A stretch of 64,000 nt of DNA from Microbacterium endophyticum (GCF_011047135.1 NZ_CP049255.1:1550001-1614000); one strand, 5' to 3'; positions 23,239 through 32,519 are shown, counted from the stretch's first letter. Numbers and translations are program-made. Notes: generated from the sequence alone by a model not told the origin.

Positions 23239-26004
23239 TCAGCTCGATGGTGCGGAATCACCAACCTGAGTGAGACGCCATACCCGGTCGCGGGAGAAGG
23301 GCTGCTCGAACGGACGTGCCCCGATCGCGCGCGCGATCGCGTTACCGATCGCGGGAGCCACCGGGTTATAGGGCGACTCGCTCATCGACTTCGCACCGAA
23401 CGGGCCAAGCTCGTCGCTCGTCTCGGCGAAATACACCTCGGTGTCGGGAACGTCGGCGAACTGCGGTACCCGGTACGTGCGGAACACCGCGTTCGTCACC
23501 TGTCCTTCGTCAATCATGACCTCTTCGTAGAGAGCACTGCCGATGCCCTGCGCGGCTCCACCTTCAACCTGACCGCGGCACTGCGCCGGGTTGAGCACGA
23601 CGCCGGCATCAGCCGCTTGAATCGACTGCAGAACACGCACGATACCCGTCTCAACGTGAACCGCGACCCGCACGGCATGCACGTTGAAAGCGATCGAACG
23701 CAGATCGCCGAACTCGCTCCCGTCCGCGGTGAGCCCGTCCGCGGTGAGCTGGTCGGCAGGAGCCGCAGCAATGATCTCTGCGAAAGTAACCAGGCGAGTG
23801 GGCGTCAGGATGCCGTCGGCCTGAAGCAACGCAGCGCTCGCGGCAGTGTTGGTCACGGCGGCGGCGATGCGGAGCATCCGCTCTTTCAGCCTGAGACACG
23901 CGGCGTACAGAGCCTTGCCAGCGACCGTGATTCCAGCGGACGCGAATGCTCCGGTGTCGTGAGCGACGGCATCCGTGTCTGAGCTCCAGAGCGAAACCCG
24001 GTCGCCGGTTGCTTCGAGAACGCTTGACGCAATCTGCCGGTGCACCGTCGTGGTGCCGTTGCCGAATTCTGCTGTGCCCACGCCGAGTAGGTAGGTGCCG
24101 TCGGAGCGGAGTGTTGCCGTCGTGTGTGAAATGTGCCCGCGGGGCGCAAGGGTTGCGATCATCGCGACCGCCATTCCCTCGCCGACATGCCACCCCTCTG
24201 GCGCGGCAACACCGTTACCGCGACGGAGTGCGGCCTCTGCAAGATCGAGACACTGATCAAGACCGTAACTGCCCCAAATGAGATCTTCTTCGTATTTGTC
24301 TTCATCAGGATGCAGCGGGTCACCCTCGCGCACGGCGTTGAGGCGGCGGAGCTCGAACGGGTCGATGTTCAGGCGTTGCGCGAGCATGTCCATGGCGGAT
24401 TCGACTCCGAGGATCACCTGCCCGAGCCCGTAGCCCCGGAACGCACCGGAAGGCACATTGTTCGTATACACAACCTCGGCATCGAGCTGCTTGGCAGGCA
24501 CCCGGTACAGCGTCGTCGATTCGGCGAGAGAGTGAAACAGCACACCGCGTGAGTGATTACCGTACGCGCCGGTATCGCTCAACACATCGACCTTCATCGC
24601 CGTGAGTAAGCCGGCGGAGGTCGCGCCCAGTGTCACCTTCACCCGCATAGGGTGACGAAGCGCAGCACGCTGGAACTGGTCGGTGCGCGAGAATTCGTAG
24701 GCGACAGGTCGGCCTGTGCGAAGTACCGCGAGGGCGACGAGATCTTCCGTGAAGATCTCTTGCTTGCCACCGAACCCGCCGCCCACGCGTGGCGCGTAGA
24801 CGCGCACCCGGTCTTGTTCGAGGTCGAAGATGTGGCACAGCTCGTCACGCGTAAGAAACGGAACCTGCGTTGAAGATCGGATGACAAGGCGACCCTCTTC
24901 ATCGAGGTGACCCATCGCGCCGTGCGTCTCAAGCTGCGCGTGCGAGACACGCTGCGTCTGCCACGAGCCCTCAACCGTGACATCGCTCGCGGCAAAAGCT
25001 GCGGCAACGTCGTCACCGGAGTCCTCGTGCACGCTCAGGATGACATTGCGGTGCGCTTCGTCGACGCGCTCTTCTGGTGTGCGCTCCGGGTGCAGCAAGG
25101 GTGCGCCCGGAAGCCGTGCAGCTTCGGGGTCGAAAACGGCAGGAAGAACCTCGTATTCCACCTGGACGAGCCGGCACGCGGCTTCGGCGGCTGCCGCGGT
25201 CTCGGCGACAACAGCGACAACGCGCTGCCCGATATGGCGCACGACATCGTCGAGCATGCGGGTGTCATCGGGGTCATCTTCGCGGTGCTCGTGGCGGCCG
25301 GTCGAGTAACGCTTGTCTGGCACGTCTTCGTGAGTGAAAACAGCGACGACACCGGCGACGGCTTTGGCGGCGGTCGTGTCGATCGAAATGATGCGCGCGT
25401 GTGCGTGCGGTGAAGAAAGCACACGGAGGGTGAGAGCCGCCGTGATCGGTTCGTCGAACGTGTAGGGTTCACGGCCCTGCACGACGCGACGCGCAGCCTC
25501 CGGAGACACGGAATGCCCGATGCCCGATGCTGTCGGCTCCGCCGGTATCGCACCACCCGTCGTTCGCACCGGCCCCAGAACGGATGCCGTTATCGCCGCG
25601 CGGATCGGACGGTACCCCGTGCAGCGGCACAGGTTGCCCTTCATCCGCCGGTCGAGATCATCGAGATCGCTCTCACAGAGCGTTGATGCCGTGACGCTCA
25701 TACCGGGCGTGCAGAAACCGCACTGAAACCCGAAGTGGTTTACGAGCGCCTCCTGCACGGGATGAAGCTCATCTGCGGGCGCAAGCCCGGCAGCGGTCGT
25801 TACCGACCGTCCCTCTACGCGCACGGCCGGAATGATGCACGAGTGCACCGGGTCACCGTCGAGCAGTACTGAGCACGCGCCGCAGTCGCCGGCATCGCAC
25901 CCCTTCTTCACCTCGGTGTGTCCGTTCTCGCGCAGCAGGGTGCGAAGGCTCTGCCCCGCCCGCGGGTCTGCATCGACGGGTGCGCCATTGACGTCGAACT
26001 TCAT
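23239..26004 (-). CDS. Molybdenum hydroxylase (xanthine dehydrogenase family), fused [2Fe-2S] and molybdopterin subunits
   Basis: 921 residues from ATG 26004, overlapping the FAD subunit stop (ATGA). Residues 1-150 are the small subunit: plant-ferredoxin type cysteines C36, C41, C44, C56 and the second cluster C95, C98, C126, C128. From about 190 the large Mo subunit follows: VGGGFGGKQEIFTEDLVALA, PSGAFRGYGLGQV, EFGNGTTTVHRQIA, and GPFGAKSMSESPYNPVAPAI, whose glutamate is in the position of the catalytic base. It forms a cytoplasmic Mo/Fe-S/FAD enzyme with the upstream gene. Xanthine or another N-heterocycle is likely, but substrate is not fixed by sequence. Confidence 0.9.
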   Translation of the reverse strand: MKFDVNGAPVDADPRAGQSLRTLLRENGHTEVKKGCDAGDCGACSVLLDGDPVHSCIIPAVRVEGRSVTTAAGLAPADELHPVQEALVNHFGFQCGFCTPGMSVTASTLCESDLDDLDRRMKGNLCRCTGYRPIRAAITASVLGPVRTTGGAIPAEPTASGIGHSVSPEAARRVVQGREPYTFDEPITAALTLRVLSSPHAHARIISIDTTAAKAVAGVVAVFTHEDVPDKRYSTGRHEHREDDPDDTRMLDDVVRHIGQRVVAVVAETAAAAEAACRLVQVEYEVLPAVFDPEAARLPGAPLLHPERTPEERVDEAHRNVILSVHEDSGDDVAAAFAASDVTVEGSWQTQRVSHAQLETHGAMGHLDEEGRLVIRSSTQVPFLTRDELCHIFDLEQDRVRVYAPRVGGGFGGKQEIFTEDLVALAVLRTGRPVAYEFSRTDQFQRAALRHPMRVKVTLGATSAGLLTAMKVDVLSDTGAYGNHSRGVLFHSLAESTTLYRVPAKQLDAEVVYTNNVPSGAFRGYGLGQVILGVESAMDMLAQRLNIDPFELRRLNAVREGDPLHPDEDKYEEDLIWGSYGLDQCLDLAEAALRRGNGVAAPEGWHVGEGMAVAMIATLAPRGHISHTTATLRSDGTYLLGVGTAEFGNGTTTVHRQIASSVLEATGDRVSLWSSDTDAVAHDTGAFASAGITVAGKALYAACLRLKERMLRIAAAVTNTAASAALLQADGILTPTRLVTFAEIIAAAPADQLTADGLTADGSEFGDLRSIAFNVHAVRVAVHVETGIVRVLQSIQAADAGVVLNPAQCRGQVEGGAAQGIGSALYEEVMIDEGQVTNAVFRTYRVPQFADVPDTEVYFAETSDELGPFGAKSMSESPYNPVAPAIGNAIARAIGARPFEQPFSRDRVWRLTQVGDSAPSS

Positions 26005-26825
26005 CGCGTCGCCTCCAGATCGCGCCGAATATTCTGTGCGAGCTCGAGGCTCACGCCGCGTCGCCAGTCGGCGGATCCGAGCGGGTCTGTATAGAAGTTC
26101 GGCGCGGATGCGATGGCATCCGTCAGAACGTCTTGTGGGGGAAGCGCATCGAAGCGCACGACATAAGGCGTCAGCGTCGCCGCTGTGAGGCCAAACATCG
26201 CCGAGCCGTCTTCGTCGATGCGACCGGTGATGACACAGCCGGATCGACCAAGCTCCGCCAGTGCGATCTTGCGAAGGAAGGCCGTCGAGCGAAGTGCGTG
26301 AGTGGGAAGCTCGATAGCGCGCAACACCTCGCCGCGGGACAGGTTGTTCTCGGCGTTGCCCGTGATGATGTCGGCAACGGGTTCGCGGCGCTCGCCGCCG
26401 TCGGGTTGCCAAATCCACGCGACACCGTCGAGAGCCACCGCGAGCGAGATCATGGCGCCGGCGGCAAACGACCGACACACGTTGCCGCCGACGGTTGCGG
26501 TATTCCAAATCTTGAATGACGCGAGAAGTGCGTTCGCGGCGTCGGGCACCAGCGACAGCGCTGTCCATTCGGTGGGGGCTACTGTGGCATCCGTCGCCCA
26601 GGCCAGGAGGCGCGCGATCGTGCAGGTTGCCGAAATTCGCAGCCCATCGGGCAGCAGCTCGATGTCGGGCCAGGCCATTGTCGTGAGGTCAACGAACCCG
26701 GTCGTGTCGGGCTGCGGCTCACTCATGCTCCACGTGCCACCGGCGATGAAGTCCTCGCCGGGTGCGAGCGTCAGTGCGTCCCGCGATCGTGCGGCACGGA
26801 AGCTCGTGACGGTGTTGATGTCCAC
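26001..26825 (-). CDS. FAD-binding subunit of molybdenum hydroxylase (CoxM/XdhB type)
   Basis: 274 residues from GTG 26825, preceded by AAGGAGG with good spacing; a longer frame to 26855 ignores this site. The FAD pyrophosphate-binding loop (FIAGGTWSM), the second motif (NTATVGGNVCRSFAAGAM) and the C-terminal CO dehydrogenase flavoprotein region (FYTDPLGSADWRRGVSLELA) are visible. It passes electrons from the Fe-S clusters to NAD or another acceptor. First gene of a two-gene operon with a candidate operator just upstream. Confidence 0.9.
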   Translation of the reverse strand: MDINTVTSFRAARSRDALTLAPGEDFIAGGTWSMSEPQPDTTGFVDLTTMAWPDIELLPDGLRISATCTIARLLAWATDATVAPTEWTALSLVPDAANALLASFKIWNTATVGGNVCRSFAAGAMISLAVALDGVAWIWQPDGGERREPVADIITGNAENNLSRGEVLRAIELPTHALRSTAFLRKIALAELGRSGCVITGRIDEDGSAMFGLTAATLTPYVVRFDALPPQDVLTDAIASAPNFYTDPLGSADWRRGVSLELAQNIRRDLEATR

Positions 26826-26842
26826 GGATGCCTCCTTCCGGT

Positions 26843-26863
26843 GATGTTCACACAATTAACATC
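26843..26863. promoter_or_regulatory. Operator candidate before molybdenum hydroxylase operon
   Basis: GATGTT (26843-26848) and AACATC (26858-26863) form a perfect 6-bp inverted repeat with an AT-rich 9-bp centre (CACACAATT), 18 bp upstream of the GTG start on the minus strand. The rest of the 203-bp gap up to 27028 shows nothing further. Confidence 0.4.
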
Positions 26864-27028
26864 GCCGCACGCCAGTGAACCAGGCCGTCGTTTCTGGCGT
26901 GTTTCGAGCCGCCCAGGGGTGGCTGGGGCAAAAATATCGCCGATGTTCGCTCAACGAATCTTTTGCGGCAGTGCAGTCGCGAAGTACGCGGTCGGCACAC
27001 GATGGTGGAGTGAGGAAAGCGAGGGGCC

Positions 27029-27676
27029 ATGCGTGCACTTTCAATCGTGAGGTGGGTGATTGTCGGGCTACTCATCGCTGCCGCCGTCGTCCCCGCCGCA
27101 GCCGCGGCTGTTCGCGGGTGGACATTCGTTGCTGTGCAAGATGAAGCTATGGCACCTACTTACGGAGATGGCGAGCTTCTCGTGTTGCGTCCCCCGACTG
27201 GCGGGGAGTACTTCGCCGTGGGTGAGGTCGTCACAGCAGATTCTGGCGAGGGTCAGATGATCGGGCGGGTGGCAGGAGTAGGTGACGACGGCACGTTCGA
27301 TCTGCAACTGTTAACGAGCGATTCAGGCGAAGTTGTCGCGGTGGCGCCTGTCTATATCGATGCGGTTGTTGAGTATCACATCAGCAGTGAATTCAGTCTG
27401 CTGGTGCAATGGCCTACCCGTATTGCCCTGATAGTGATCGCGCTAGCGCTGGCTCTGCTCCCGCCTCGACCGCGCAGCGGACGTGCGCGGTCGAGGCGAG
27501 GGAACCCTCTGCCGCGCCCCGCGACGGCCGCATACGAAGGAGCATCGGCAACAAACGAATTCGTGCAACGTGAACGCGAGGCAGAGATGCTCGATCGAGA
27601 GCAAGACTTCTCTCCATATGCTGACTCCGGATCGGCTACTCGGCGCGCGCACCGTGCACCCTCACGTGATGAGTGA
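27029..27676 (+). CDS. Signal-peptidase-I-like (S26/S24 fold) membrane protein lacking the catalytic serine
   Basis: 215 residues from ATG 27029 after GCGAGGGG. An N-terminal helix (residues about 7-29) is followed by VQDEAMAPTYGDGELLVL, in which EAMAPT stands where SipW-type peptidases have (G)SMEPT, so the nucleophile Ser is Ala. AVGEVVTADSGEGQMIGRVA then replaces the usual GDIV...HRI box. A second helix lies near residues 130-148, and the C terminus is a long charged tail. It is probably catalytically inactive, a scaffold or diverged paralogue. Divergent from the molybdenum hydroxylase operon. Confidence 0.65.
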   Translation: MRALSIVRWVIVGLLIAAAVVPAAAAAVRGWTFVAVQDEAMAPTYGDGELLVLRPPTGGEYFAVGEVVTADSGEGQMIGRVAGVGDDGTFDLQLLTSDSGEVVAVAPVYIDAVVEYHISSEFSLLVQWPTRIALIVIALALALLPPRPRSGRARSRRGNPLPRPATAAYEGASATNEFVQREREAEMLDREQDFSPYADSGSATRRAHRAPSRDE

Positions 27677-27735
27677 CCAAGACCCGCACGAGGGTCATCG
27701 ATCGGTCTCAACGCGCGGCTTGAGTGAGGCTCACT

Positions 27736-28533
27736 TCACAGCTCGAGTTCGACAGCCGTCTCGAGCGCTGCTTCGATCGAGCGCATCCAGCCGTCTTTGA
27801 GAGCAGAATTCTTCTCGTCGTAGAGCGATGCTCCGTCGACCAGATTGCTCGAGCATGCGCACACCATTCCGGCACGCAGCCCGCGCATCCGGGCGACGAT
27901 GTAGAGAGCGGATGCCTCCATCTCCACGTTGAGGATGCCCATCGTATTCAGCTGCGCAATCCACTCCGGGGTTTCGGCGTAAAACGCGTCATCGCTCACG
28001 CTGATGCCGGTGTGGGATCGGGTGCCCGACGCCTCCGCAAGCCGCGTCGAGTGGCGGGCGAGTGACATCGTGAGCTCGAGATCGGGAACCGCGGGGAAGC
28101 CCTTCGGGAGGTACGCGTCAGTAGTGCCGTCATTGCGGAAGCTGCCTTCGCTCACAAGCAGATCACCGGGGGCGATACCCGGCTGGAGGCCAGCGGAACT
28201 CCCGACGCGAATGAACGACGTCACTCCGACGCGCGCGAGTTCCTCCACAGCGATCGCGGTGGAAGGGCACCCCATGCCGGTTGAGGTCGCCGTGATGTGA
28301 CGGCCTTTGTACCAGCCCGTCATCGTGCGGTGCTCGCGATTGTGAGCGACCTCTTTCACGTCGGAAAGAAACTCAGCGACGAACGGAACCCGAAACGGGT
28401 CACCGGGCAAAAGCGCAACCGAGGAGACTTCTCCCGGCGCGATGCCGATGTGGTACTGCCGAACGCCGATACCCTCTTGGGATTTGTCGACGTGTGATGC
28501 GTTTGCGTGGGATGTGCTTCCAGAAGTGGTCAT
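27736..28533 (-). CDS. udp: Nucleoside phosphorylase (uridine phosphorylase type)
   Basis: 265 residues from ATG 28533, seven bases after AAGGAG. The phosphate-binding region (VALLPGDPFRVPFVAEFLSD), the GMGCPSTAIAVEELARVGVT block, the IRVGSSAGLQPGIAPGDLLV signature and the active-site LNVEMEASALYIVARMRGLR identify the PNP/UDP family, Udp branch. It cleaves uridine (or another nucleoside) with phosphate to base and ribose-1-phosphate. Alone in its transcription unit; nearby nucleobase-related genes fit a salvage role. The assignment to uridine over purine nucleosides is by overall pattern. Confidence 0.82.
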   Translation of the reverse strand: MTTSGSTSHANASHVDKSQEGIGVRQYHIGIAPGEVSSVALLPGDPFRVPFVAEFLSDVKEVAHNREHRTMTGWYKGRHITATSTGMGCPSTAIAVEELARVGVTSFIRVGSSAGLQPGIAPGDLLVSEGSFRNDGTTDAYLPKGFPAVPDLELTMSLARHSTRLAEASGTRSHTGISVSDDAFYAETPEWIAQLNTMGILNVEMEASALYIVARMRGLRAGMVCACSSNLVDGASLYDEKNSALKDGWMRSIEAALETAVELEL

Positions 28534-28671
28534 ATCTTGCTCCTTGCAGGTCTGAGACGAGGCGAATTCGCCGCAGTCCCCGCCCTGAGCAGTGCGCCAG
28601 GCTTTCGCCCATGGTGATAGGACACGCAGTTCGCTGAGCGTAACACGTCTCACTTTCGCTGCAGCAGCGCC

Positions 28672-29769
28672 TTATGCCTCTTGCGGAATGGTGCACGCCT
28701 CTTCAGTATTTGCGCTCTGCGCTCGTCGATGAAGCGGTCCGTCGAGTACCCGCAACGGTCGCGTGCTTGCGTCATAACGGGCCGCGACGATCTCGGCGAG
28801 GGCCGCAATCGCAACCTCATCGGGGCGTGATCCGCCGAGATCGAGGCCGAGGGGAGAATGAAGGCGAGCGAGGGATGCCGCGTCAACACCCGCCTGCAAC
28901 AGCAGCGTCGTGCGACGCGCCACAGTGGCCCGAGCTCCGAGAGCGCCGACGAAGCCAACGGGGAGATCTAGCGCGACGCGCAACGCTGGCACATCGAGGC
29001 GTTCATCGTGAGTGAGTACGCACACCGCGGTGCGCGCGTCGATGTCGCCATCGATGTCGCTCAACCGCGCCAGATATTCATGAGGCATCTCCGCCACGAG
29101 CTCGGTCGCTTCTGGGAAACGCTCTGCTGTGATCAGCAGCGGCCACGCGTCGCACACCGTTACGGCCCACCCCGAAGCCGCAGCAACGCGACAGAGGGCG
29201 GCGGCGTGTTCTCCGGCACCAAGAATAATGAGGCGAGGTTTGGGCGCCACCGAGATGAGAAGTACATCGTCGCCGTCATATGCGGCGGTAAGCATGTGGG
29301 TTTCGCGCAACCGAAGAGCGCGCTCGCTTTGCGTGCTGGCTGCGAGTTCTTCGGGGGCCACGAGACGACCTATGGCCGGGCCGGAGGTGACAAGACTCAC
29401 GGAGACCGGCCGGTCGGCAGCGGCCAGCTCGAGTGCGGCGAGGGTTGCGGCATCCGTTGGTTCGATCAGGGAAGAAACGACGTCGACCGCACCGCCGCAT
29501 GCGAGTCCGGCTGCGTGAGCGACATCGTCACTAAACCCAAAGGATGCCGTGCGGCCGACGCCACTCGCGAGTGCTTCGGCGCCCAGCATGACCGAGTCGC
29601 CCTCGACACATCCGCCTGAGATCGAACCGATCACGCGACCCGATTCGGTCAGCGCCATCGCCGCGCCAGCACCGCGCGGAGCGCTCCGCGCGACCCGGGT
29701 GACGGTAATCACGGCGACGCGTTCACCCGCATGCAGTGCCGGGAGGAGAGCGGTGGCAAGCTCGAGCAT
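28672..29769 (-). CDS. XdhC/CoxI family molybdenum hydroxylase maturation factor
   Basis: 365 residues from ATG 29769; TAGCGT lies 6 nt before the ATG on the minus strand, so the mRNA is probably leaderless. The N-terminal XdhC domain has ITVTRVARSAPRGAGAAMAL and GRVIGSISGGCVEGDSVMLG; the C-terminal Rossmann part has PRLIILGAGEHAAALCRVAA and the family ending RLHSPLGLDLGGSRPDEVAI. XdhC proteins bind and sulfurate the Mo cofactor and insert it into the apo-hydroxylase. This supports the hydroxylase gene 3 kb away being functional. Confidence 0.88.
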   Translation of the reverse strand: MLELATALLPALHAGERVAVITVTRVARSAPRGAGAAMALTESGRVIGSISGGCVEGDSVMLGAEALASGVGRTASFGFSDDVAHAAGLACGGAVDVVSSLIEPTDAATLAALELAAADRPVSVSLVTSGPAIGRLVAPEELAASTQSERALRLRETHMLTAAYDGDDVLLISVAPKPRLIILGAGEHAAALCRVAAASGWAVTVCDAWPLLITAERFPEATELVAEMPHEYLARLSDIDGDIDARTAVCVLTHDERLDVPALRVALDLPVGFVGALGARATVARRTTLLLQAGVDAASLARLHSPLGLDLGGSRPDEVAIAALAEIVAARYDASTRPLRVLDGPLHRRAQSANTEEACTIPQEA

Positions 29770-29817
29770 GCACTTACGCTAGCTGCACGGTGTTTCGAGA
29801 ACGCTACATGGAGCAAC

Positions 29818-30375
29818 ATGGTCGAACCTTTGGTGTACGGCGCGGTACTCGCAGCAGGTGCGGGCACCCGGTTCGGAGGGCCAAAAGCACTCGCGCGAAG
29901 TGACGATGGGGTGCCCTGGCTCGTTCAGGTCGTGGCGGCACTCACCGATGGTGGTTGCACGAAAGTAGGTGTCACACTCGGCGCGGAACGTGACGCGGCC
30001 GGTGAGCTCGTGCCGCCACGGGCTCAGGTCCTTGAGGTTCCCCAGTGGTCAAGCGGTCTTTCGGCGAGCGTACGCACCGCGTTGGAAGCCGCCGAGGTCG
30101 CGGAGGCGGTGGCCGTGATTATCTGCACCGTTGATACCCCCGATCTGCCCGCTGCCGCGGTTGCCCGCGTCGTCGCGGGTGCCCGAGAATCCTCGCTCGC
30201 GCAGGCCGTCTATGACGGACGACCGGGGCACCCGGTGTTAATCGGGCGAGACCACTTTGCCGCAGTGCAAGAGCGCTTGTCGGGAGACACCGGCGCGGGA
30301 CACTACCTCCGCGCGCACGACGCTCACCGAGTCGAGTGCGGCGATCTCTGGTCGGGGCTCGATATCGATCGGTAG
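29818..30375 (+). CDS. MocA/MobA-like nucleotidyltransferase (molybdenum cofactor cytidylyltransferase)
   Basis: 185 residues from ATG 29818. The signature VLAAGAGTRFGGPKAL, then VQVVAALTDGG, then VDTPDLPAAAVARVVAG, PGHPVLIGRDHFAAVQERLS and GDTGAGHYLRAH match the MobA-like NTP transferase family, MocA branch, which converts molybdopterin to the cytosine dinucleotide form used by hydroxylases of this class. Divergent from xdhC with 48 bp between. Together with the hydroxylase and XdhC it forms a dispersed maturation set. Confidence 0.85.
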   Translation: MVEPLVYGAVLAAGAGTRFGGPKALARSDDGVPWLVQVVAALTDGGCTKVGVTLGAERDAAGELVPPRAQVLEVPQWSSGLSASVRTALEAAEVAEAVAVIICTVDTPDLPAAAVARVVAGARESSLAQAVYDGRPGHPVLIGRDHFAAVQERLSGDTGAGHYLRAHDAHRVECGDLWSGLDIDR

Positions 30376-30402
30376 TCAGCGCATGAGACGTACGATCGAA
30401 CT

Positions 30403-30615
30403 GTGGTCATCTTTGCTGCTGTCGTGCTGCTCGTGAATGCGCTTTTCAACTTTGTGGTGTGGCCGAGGTTTTATCCACGTATCGCGAACGACCCACGCGC
30501 ACGCGACGCCGCGGGCACACGCACCGCGTTCTACCGCGTGCACGTGGTGCTGATTACCATCGCACTCGTGTTGGCTGTGGCATCCGTTGTTGCCGGAGTT
30601 GTTGTTCTGCTCTAG
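30403..30615 (+). CDS. SCO4848-like small membrane protein
   Basis: 70 residues with two transmembrane helices (about 2-19 and 47-69) and a conserved-looking NFVVWPRFYPRIANDPRARD segment in between. GTG 30403 lies 6 nt after TACGAT, indicating a leaderless mRNA. It resembles the actinobacterial SCO4848 family by its WP-F-x-N-DPRA pattern, but with moderate certainty. Function unknown. The last 4 bases overlap the convergent dehydrogenase gene. Confidence 0.6.
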   Translation: MVIFAAVVLLVNALFNFVVWPRFYPRIANDPRARDAAGTRTAFYRVHVVLITIALVLAVASVVAGVVVLL

Positions 30616-31538
30616 CCGCCGACGACGACGTTGATGGGTTTTTCGCCCGCGCGCATCAGCTCGATTTGGCGGCGCACCAACCGCGCGATTCGCGGGCGCA
30701 TGGCTGTCGTCGCTCCGCCTACGTGCGGCGAAATGAGCACTCCGGGTAACGCCCAGAGCGGGTGATCCTTCGGGAGAGGCTCGGGATCGGTCACATCGAG
30801 GGCCGCTCTGATGCGCCGGCGCGACACATGATCGATCAGCGCTTCGGTGTCGATGAGAGGCCCCCGCCCCACGTTGACGATGAGAGCGTTCTCGGGAAGC
30901 AACGAAAGCTCGGCGTCGCCAATGATGTGGCGGGTACTCTCGCCGCCAGGGAGAGTGAGAATGACGACATCAGACGTGGGAAGAAGCATGTCGAGTTCGT
31001 CGACACCGTGCACCCGGAAGCCATCCTCTTCGCGCGCACGGGAAGCGACAGGAATGATCTGAACTTCGAAGCCTTCAAGTCGTGCGGCGACCGCTTTACC
31101 CACGCCACCGAAGCCCAGCAGCAAGACACGCTTGTCGGCGAGGCTTTCGGTGAAGACTGTCTGCCACTCACCACGTGTTGCGTCGACGGCGAACCGGCCG
31201 AGTTCGCGCTGTGCGGCAAGAGTGAGTGCGAGGGCGAGTTCTGCTGTCGAGGTCTCGTGGACGCTCGCAGCGTTGGCGAAAATCGTGCCGACGGGTAGTC
31301 GAGACTCGATGCCCTCGTAGCCGATCGACTGGCTTTGCACGAGACGCGACGAGACATCTTTCAGTCGCGAAAGCGCCCCTGGCTGGCGCAGATAGGGCGT
31401 CACGACCAGATCGATACGTTGGCGCGGAGCGGGTGCGTCCATCGGCCACACGATGAGCTCGACGCCTGCGGGCAACGGCTGCACGTCTGCCGCCAGTTCA
31501 GACGAAGGAACCGAGACGACAAGCGGCGGAGTACTCAC
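30612..31538 (-). CDS. D-isomer-specific 2-hydroxyacid dehydrogenase family protein
   Basis: 308 residues, GTG start at 31538. The NAD-binding motif VLLLGFGGVGKAVAARLEGF, the signature LPENALIVNVGRGPLIDTEA and the catalytic region DVTDPEPLPKDHPLWALPGV followed by ISPHVGG (Arg, Glu and His in place) establish the family. It reduces a 2-oxo acid or oxidises a D-2-hydroxy acid with NAD(P)H; the actual substrate is unknown. Upstream on the minus strand TAGCCT lies 6 nt before the GTG; that spacer also contains GGAGG, so either leaderless or led initiation is possible. Confidence 0.9.
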   Translation of the reverse strand: MSTPPLVVSVPSSELAADVQPLPAGVELIVWPMDAPAPRQRIDLVVTPYLRQPGALSRLKDVSSRLVQSQSIGYEGIESRLPVGTIFANAASVHETSTAELALALTLAAQRELGRFAVDATRGEWQTVFTESLADKRVLLLGFGGVGKAVAARLEGFEVQIIPVASRAREEDGFRVHGVDELDMLLPTSDVVILTLPGGESTRHIIGDAELSLLPENALIVNVGRGPLIDTEALIDHVSRRRIRAALDVTDPEPLPKDHPLWALPGVLISPHVGGATTAMRPRIARLVRRQIELMRAGEKPINVVVGG

Positions 31539-31566
31539 CCTCCGAGGCTATCGCGAGCTTGTGGCG

Positions 31567-32274
31567 CTATGCGGCGGCGGAGACGACTGCGGCGATGGCG
31601 GATGTGAAGAAGCCAAGCCCATCGATACCAGAGCGCATCGCCAACGGCGTGTTCGGGCCGAAACCTTCTTCTACAGCGTGTTCGGGGTGAGGCATGAGAC
31701 CCACGACGTTGCCGCGCTCGTTCGTGAGGCCTGCGATGTCATCGAGTGACCCGTTGGGGTTCACGCCGAGGTAGCGGAATGCCACAAGGCCCTCACCCTC
31801 GACGCGTTTGAGCGTCTCGGCGTCTGCCGTGAATCCGCCATCCGCGTTCTTCAGCGGAATGACGATTTCTTCGCCCGCCGTGAACTCACTCGTCCACGCG
31901 GTCGAAGCGTTCTCGACACGCAGCCGCTGATCGCGGCGAATGAACTGCTGGTTCGCATTCCTGATCAATCCGCCTGGCAGCAGGTGAGCTTCGACAAGCA
32001 TTTGAAAACCGTTGCAAATACCGAGAATCGGCATTCCGGATGCCGCAGCACTTTTGACTTCGGTCATGATTGGTGCGAGCGCCGCGATCGCGCCGGCCCG
32101 GAGGTAATCTCCGTAGCTGAATCCGCCCGGGAGCACGAGAGCATCCACTCCGTCGAGGTCGTGGGTTCCGTGCCACAGCGCGACAGGCTCTGCGCCGGCG
32201 ATTCGGATGGCGCGCTGTGCGTCGCGGTCATCGAGCGAGCCCGGGAACGTGATGACCCCGATGCGCGCTGTCAT
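31567..32274 (-). CDS. purQ: Phosphoribosylformylglycinamidine synthase, glutaminase subunit
   Basis: 235 residues. Class I glutamine amidotransferase: [20 protein letters not shown], the nucleophile elbow GICNGFQML with the active cysteine, and the C-terminal [18 protein letters not shown] carrying the catalytic His and Glu. It supplies ammonia to PurL for the fourth step of de novo purine synthesis (FGAR to FGAM). Overlaps purS by 4 bp. purL is not in the window. Confidence 0.96.
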   Translation of the reverse strand: MTARIGVITFPGSLDDRDAQRAIRIAGAEPVALWHGTHDLDGVDALVLPGGFSYGDYLRAGAIAALAPIMTEVKSAAASGMPILGICNGFQMLVEAHLLPGGLIRNANQQFIRRDQRLRVENASTAWTSEFTAGEEIVIPLKNADGGFTADAETLKRVEGEGLVAFRYLGVNPNGSLDDIAGLTNERGNVVGLMPHPEHAVEEGFGPNTPLAMRSGIDGLGFFTSAIAAVVSAAA

Positions 32275-32519
32275 TCGACGACCTCGATGCCGACGACATC
32301 CTCGATCACTGAGTTAGAGAGCACGTCGGCGGCGATCTGTCGCGCCTGGTCGAGCACTGCCTCGGTAACCTCGCCCGCTACATGGAGCTCGAAACGTTTG
32401 CCGATGCGCACTGAATCGAACGTCTCAACGCCCATACGGGTGAGGGCGCCAGCGACGGCCTTCCCCTGTGGGTCGAGGAGTTCGGCTTTGGGCATCACGT
32501 CGACGACGATTGTGGGCAT
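32271..32519 (-). CDS. purS: Phosphoribosylformylglycinamidine synthase subunit PurS
   Basis: 82 residues from ATG 32519 ([20 protein letters not shown]), preceded by GGAG. The pattern [20 protein letters not shown], then [20 protein letters not shown] is that of PurS, the small dimeric protein that bridges PurL and PurQ in Gram-positive-type FGAM synthase. Overlaps purQ (ATGA). The frame is open to 32732 but that part covers the divergent ceb promoter and is rejected. Confidence 0.95.
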   Translation of the reverse strand: MPTIVVDVMPKAELLDPQGKAVAGALTRMGVETFDSVRIGKRFELHVAGEVTEAVLDQARQIAADVLSNSVIEDVVGIEVVE

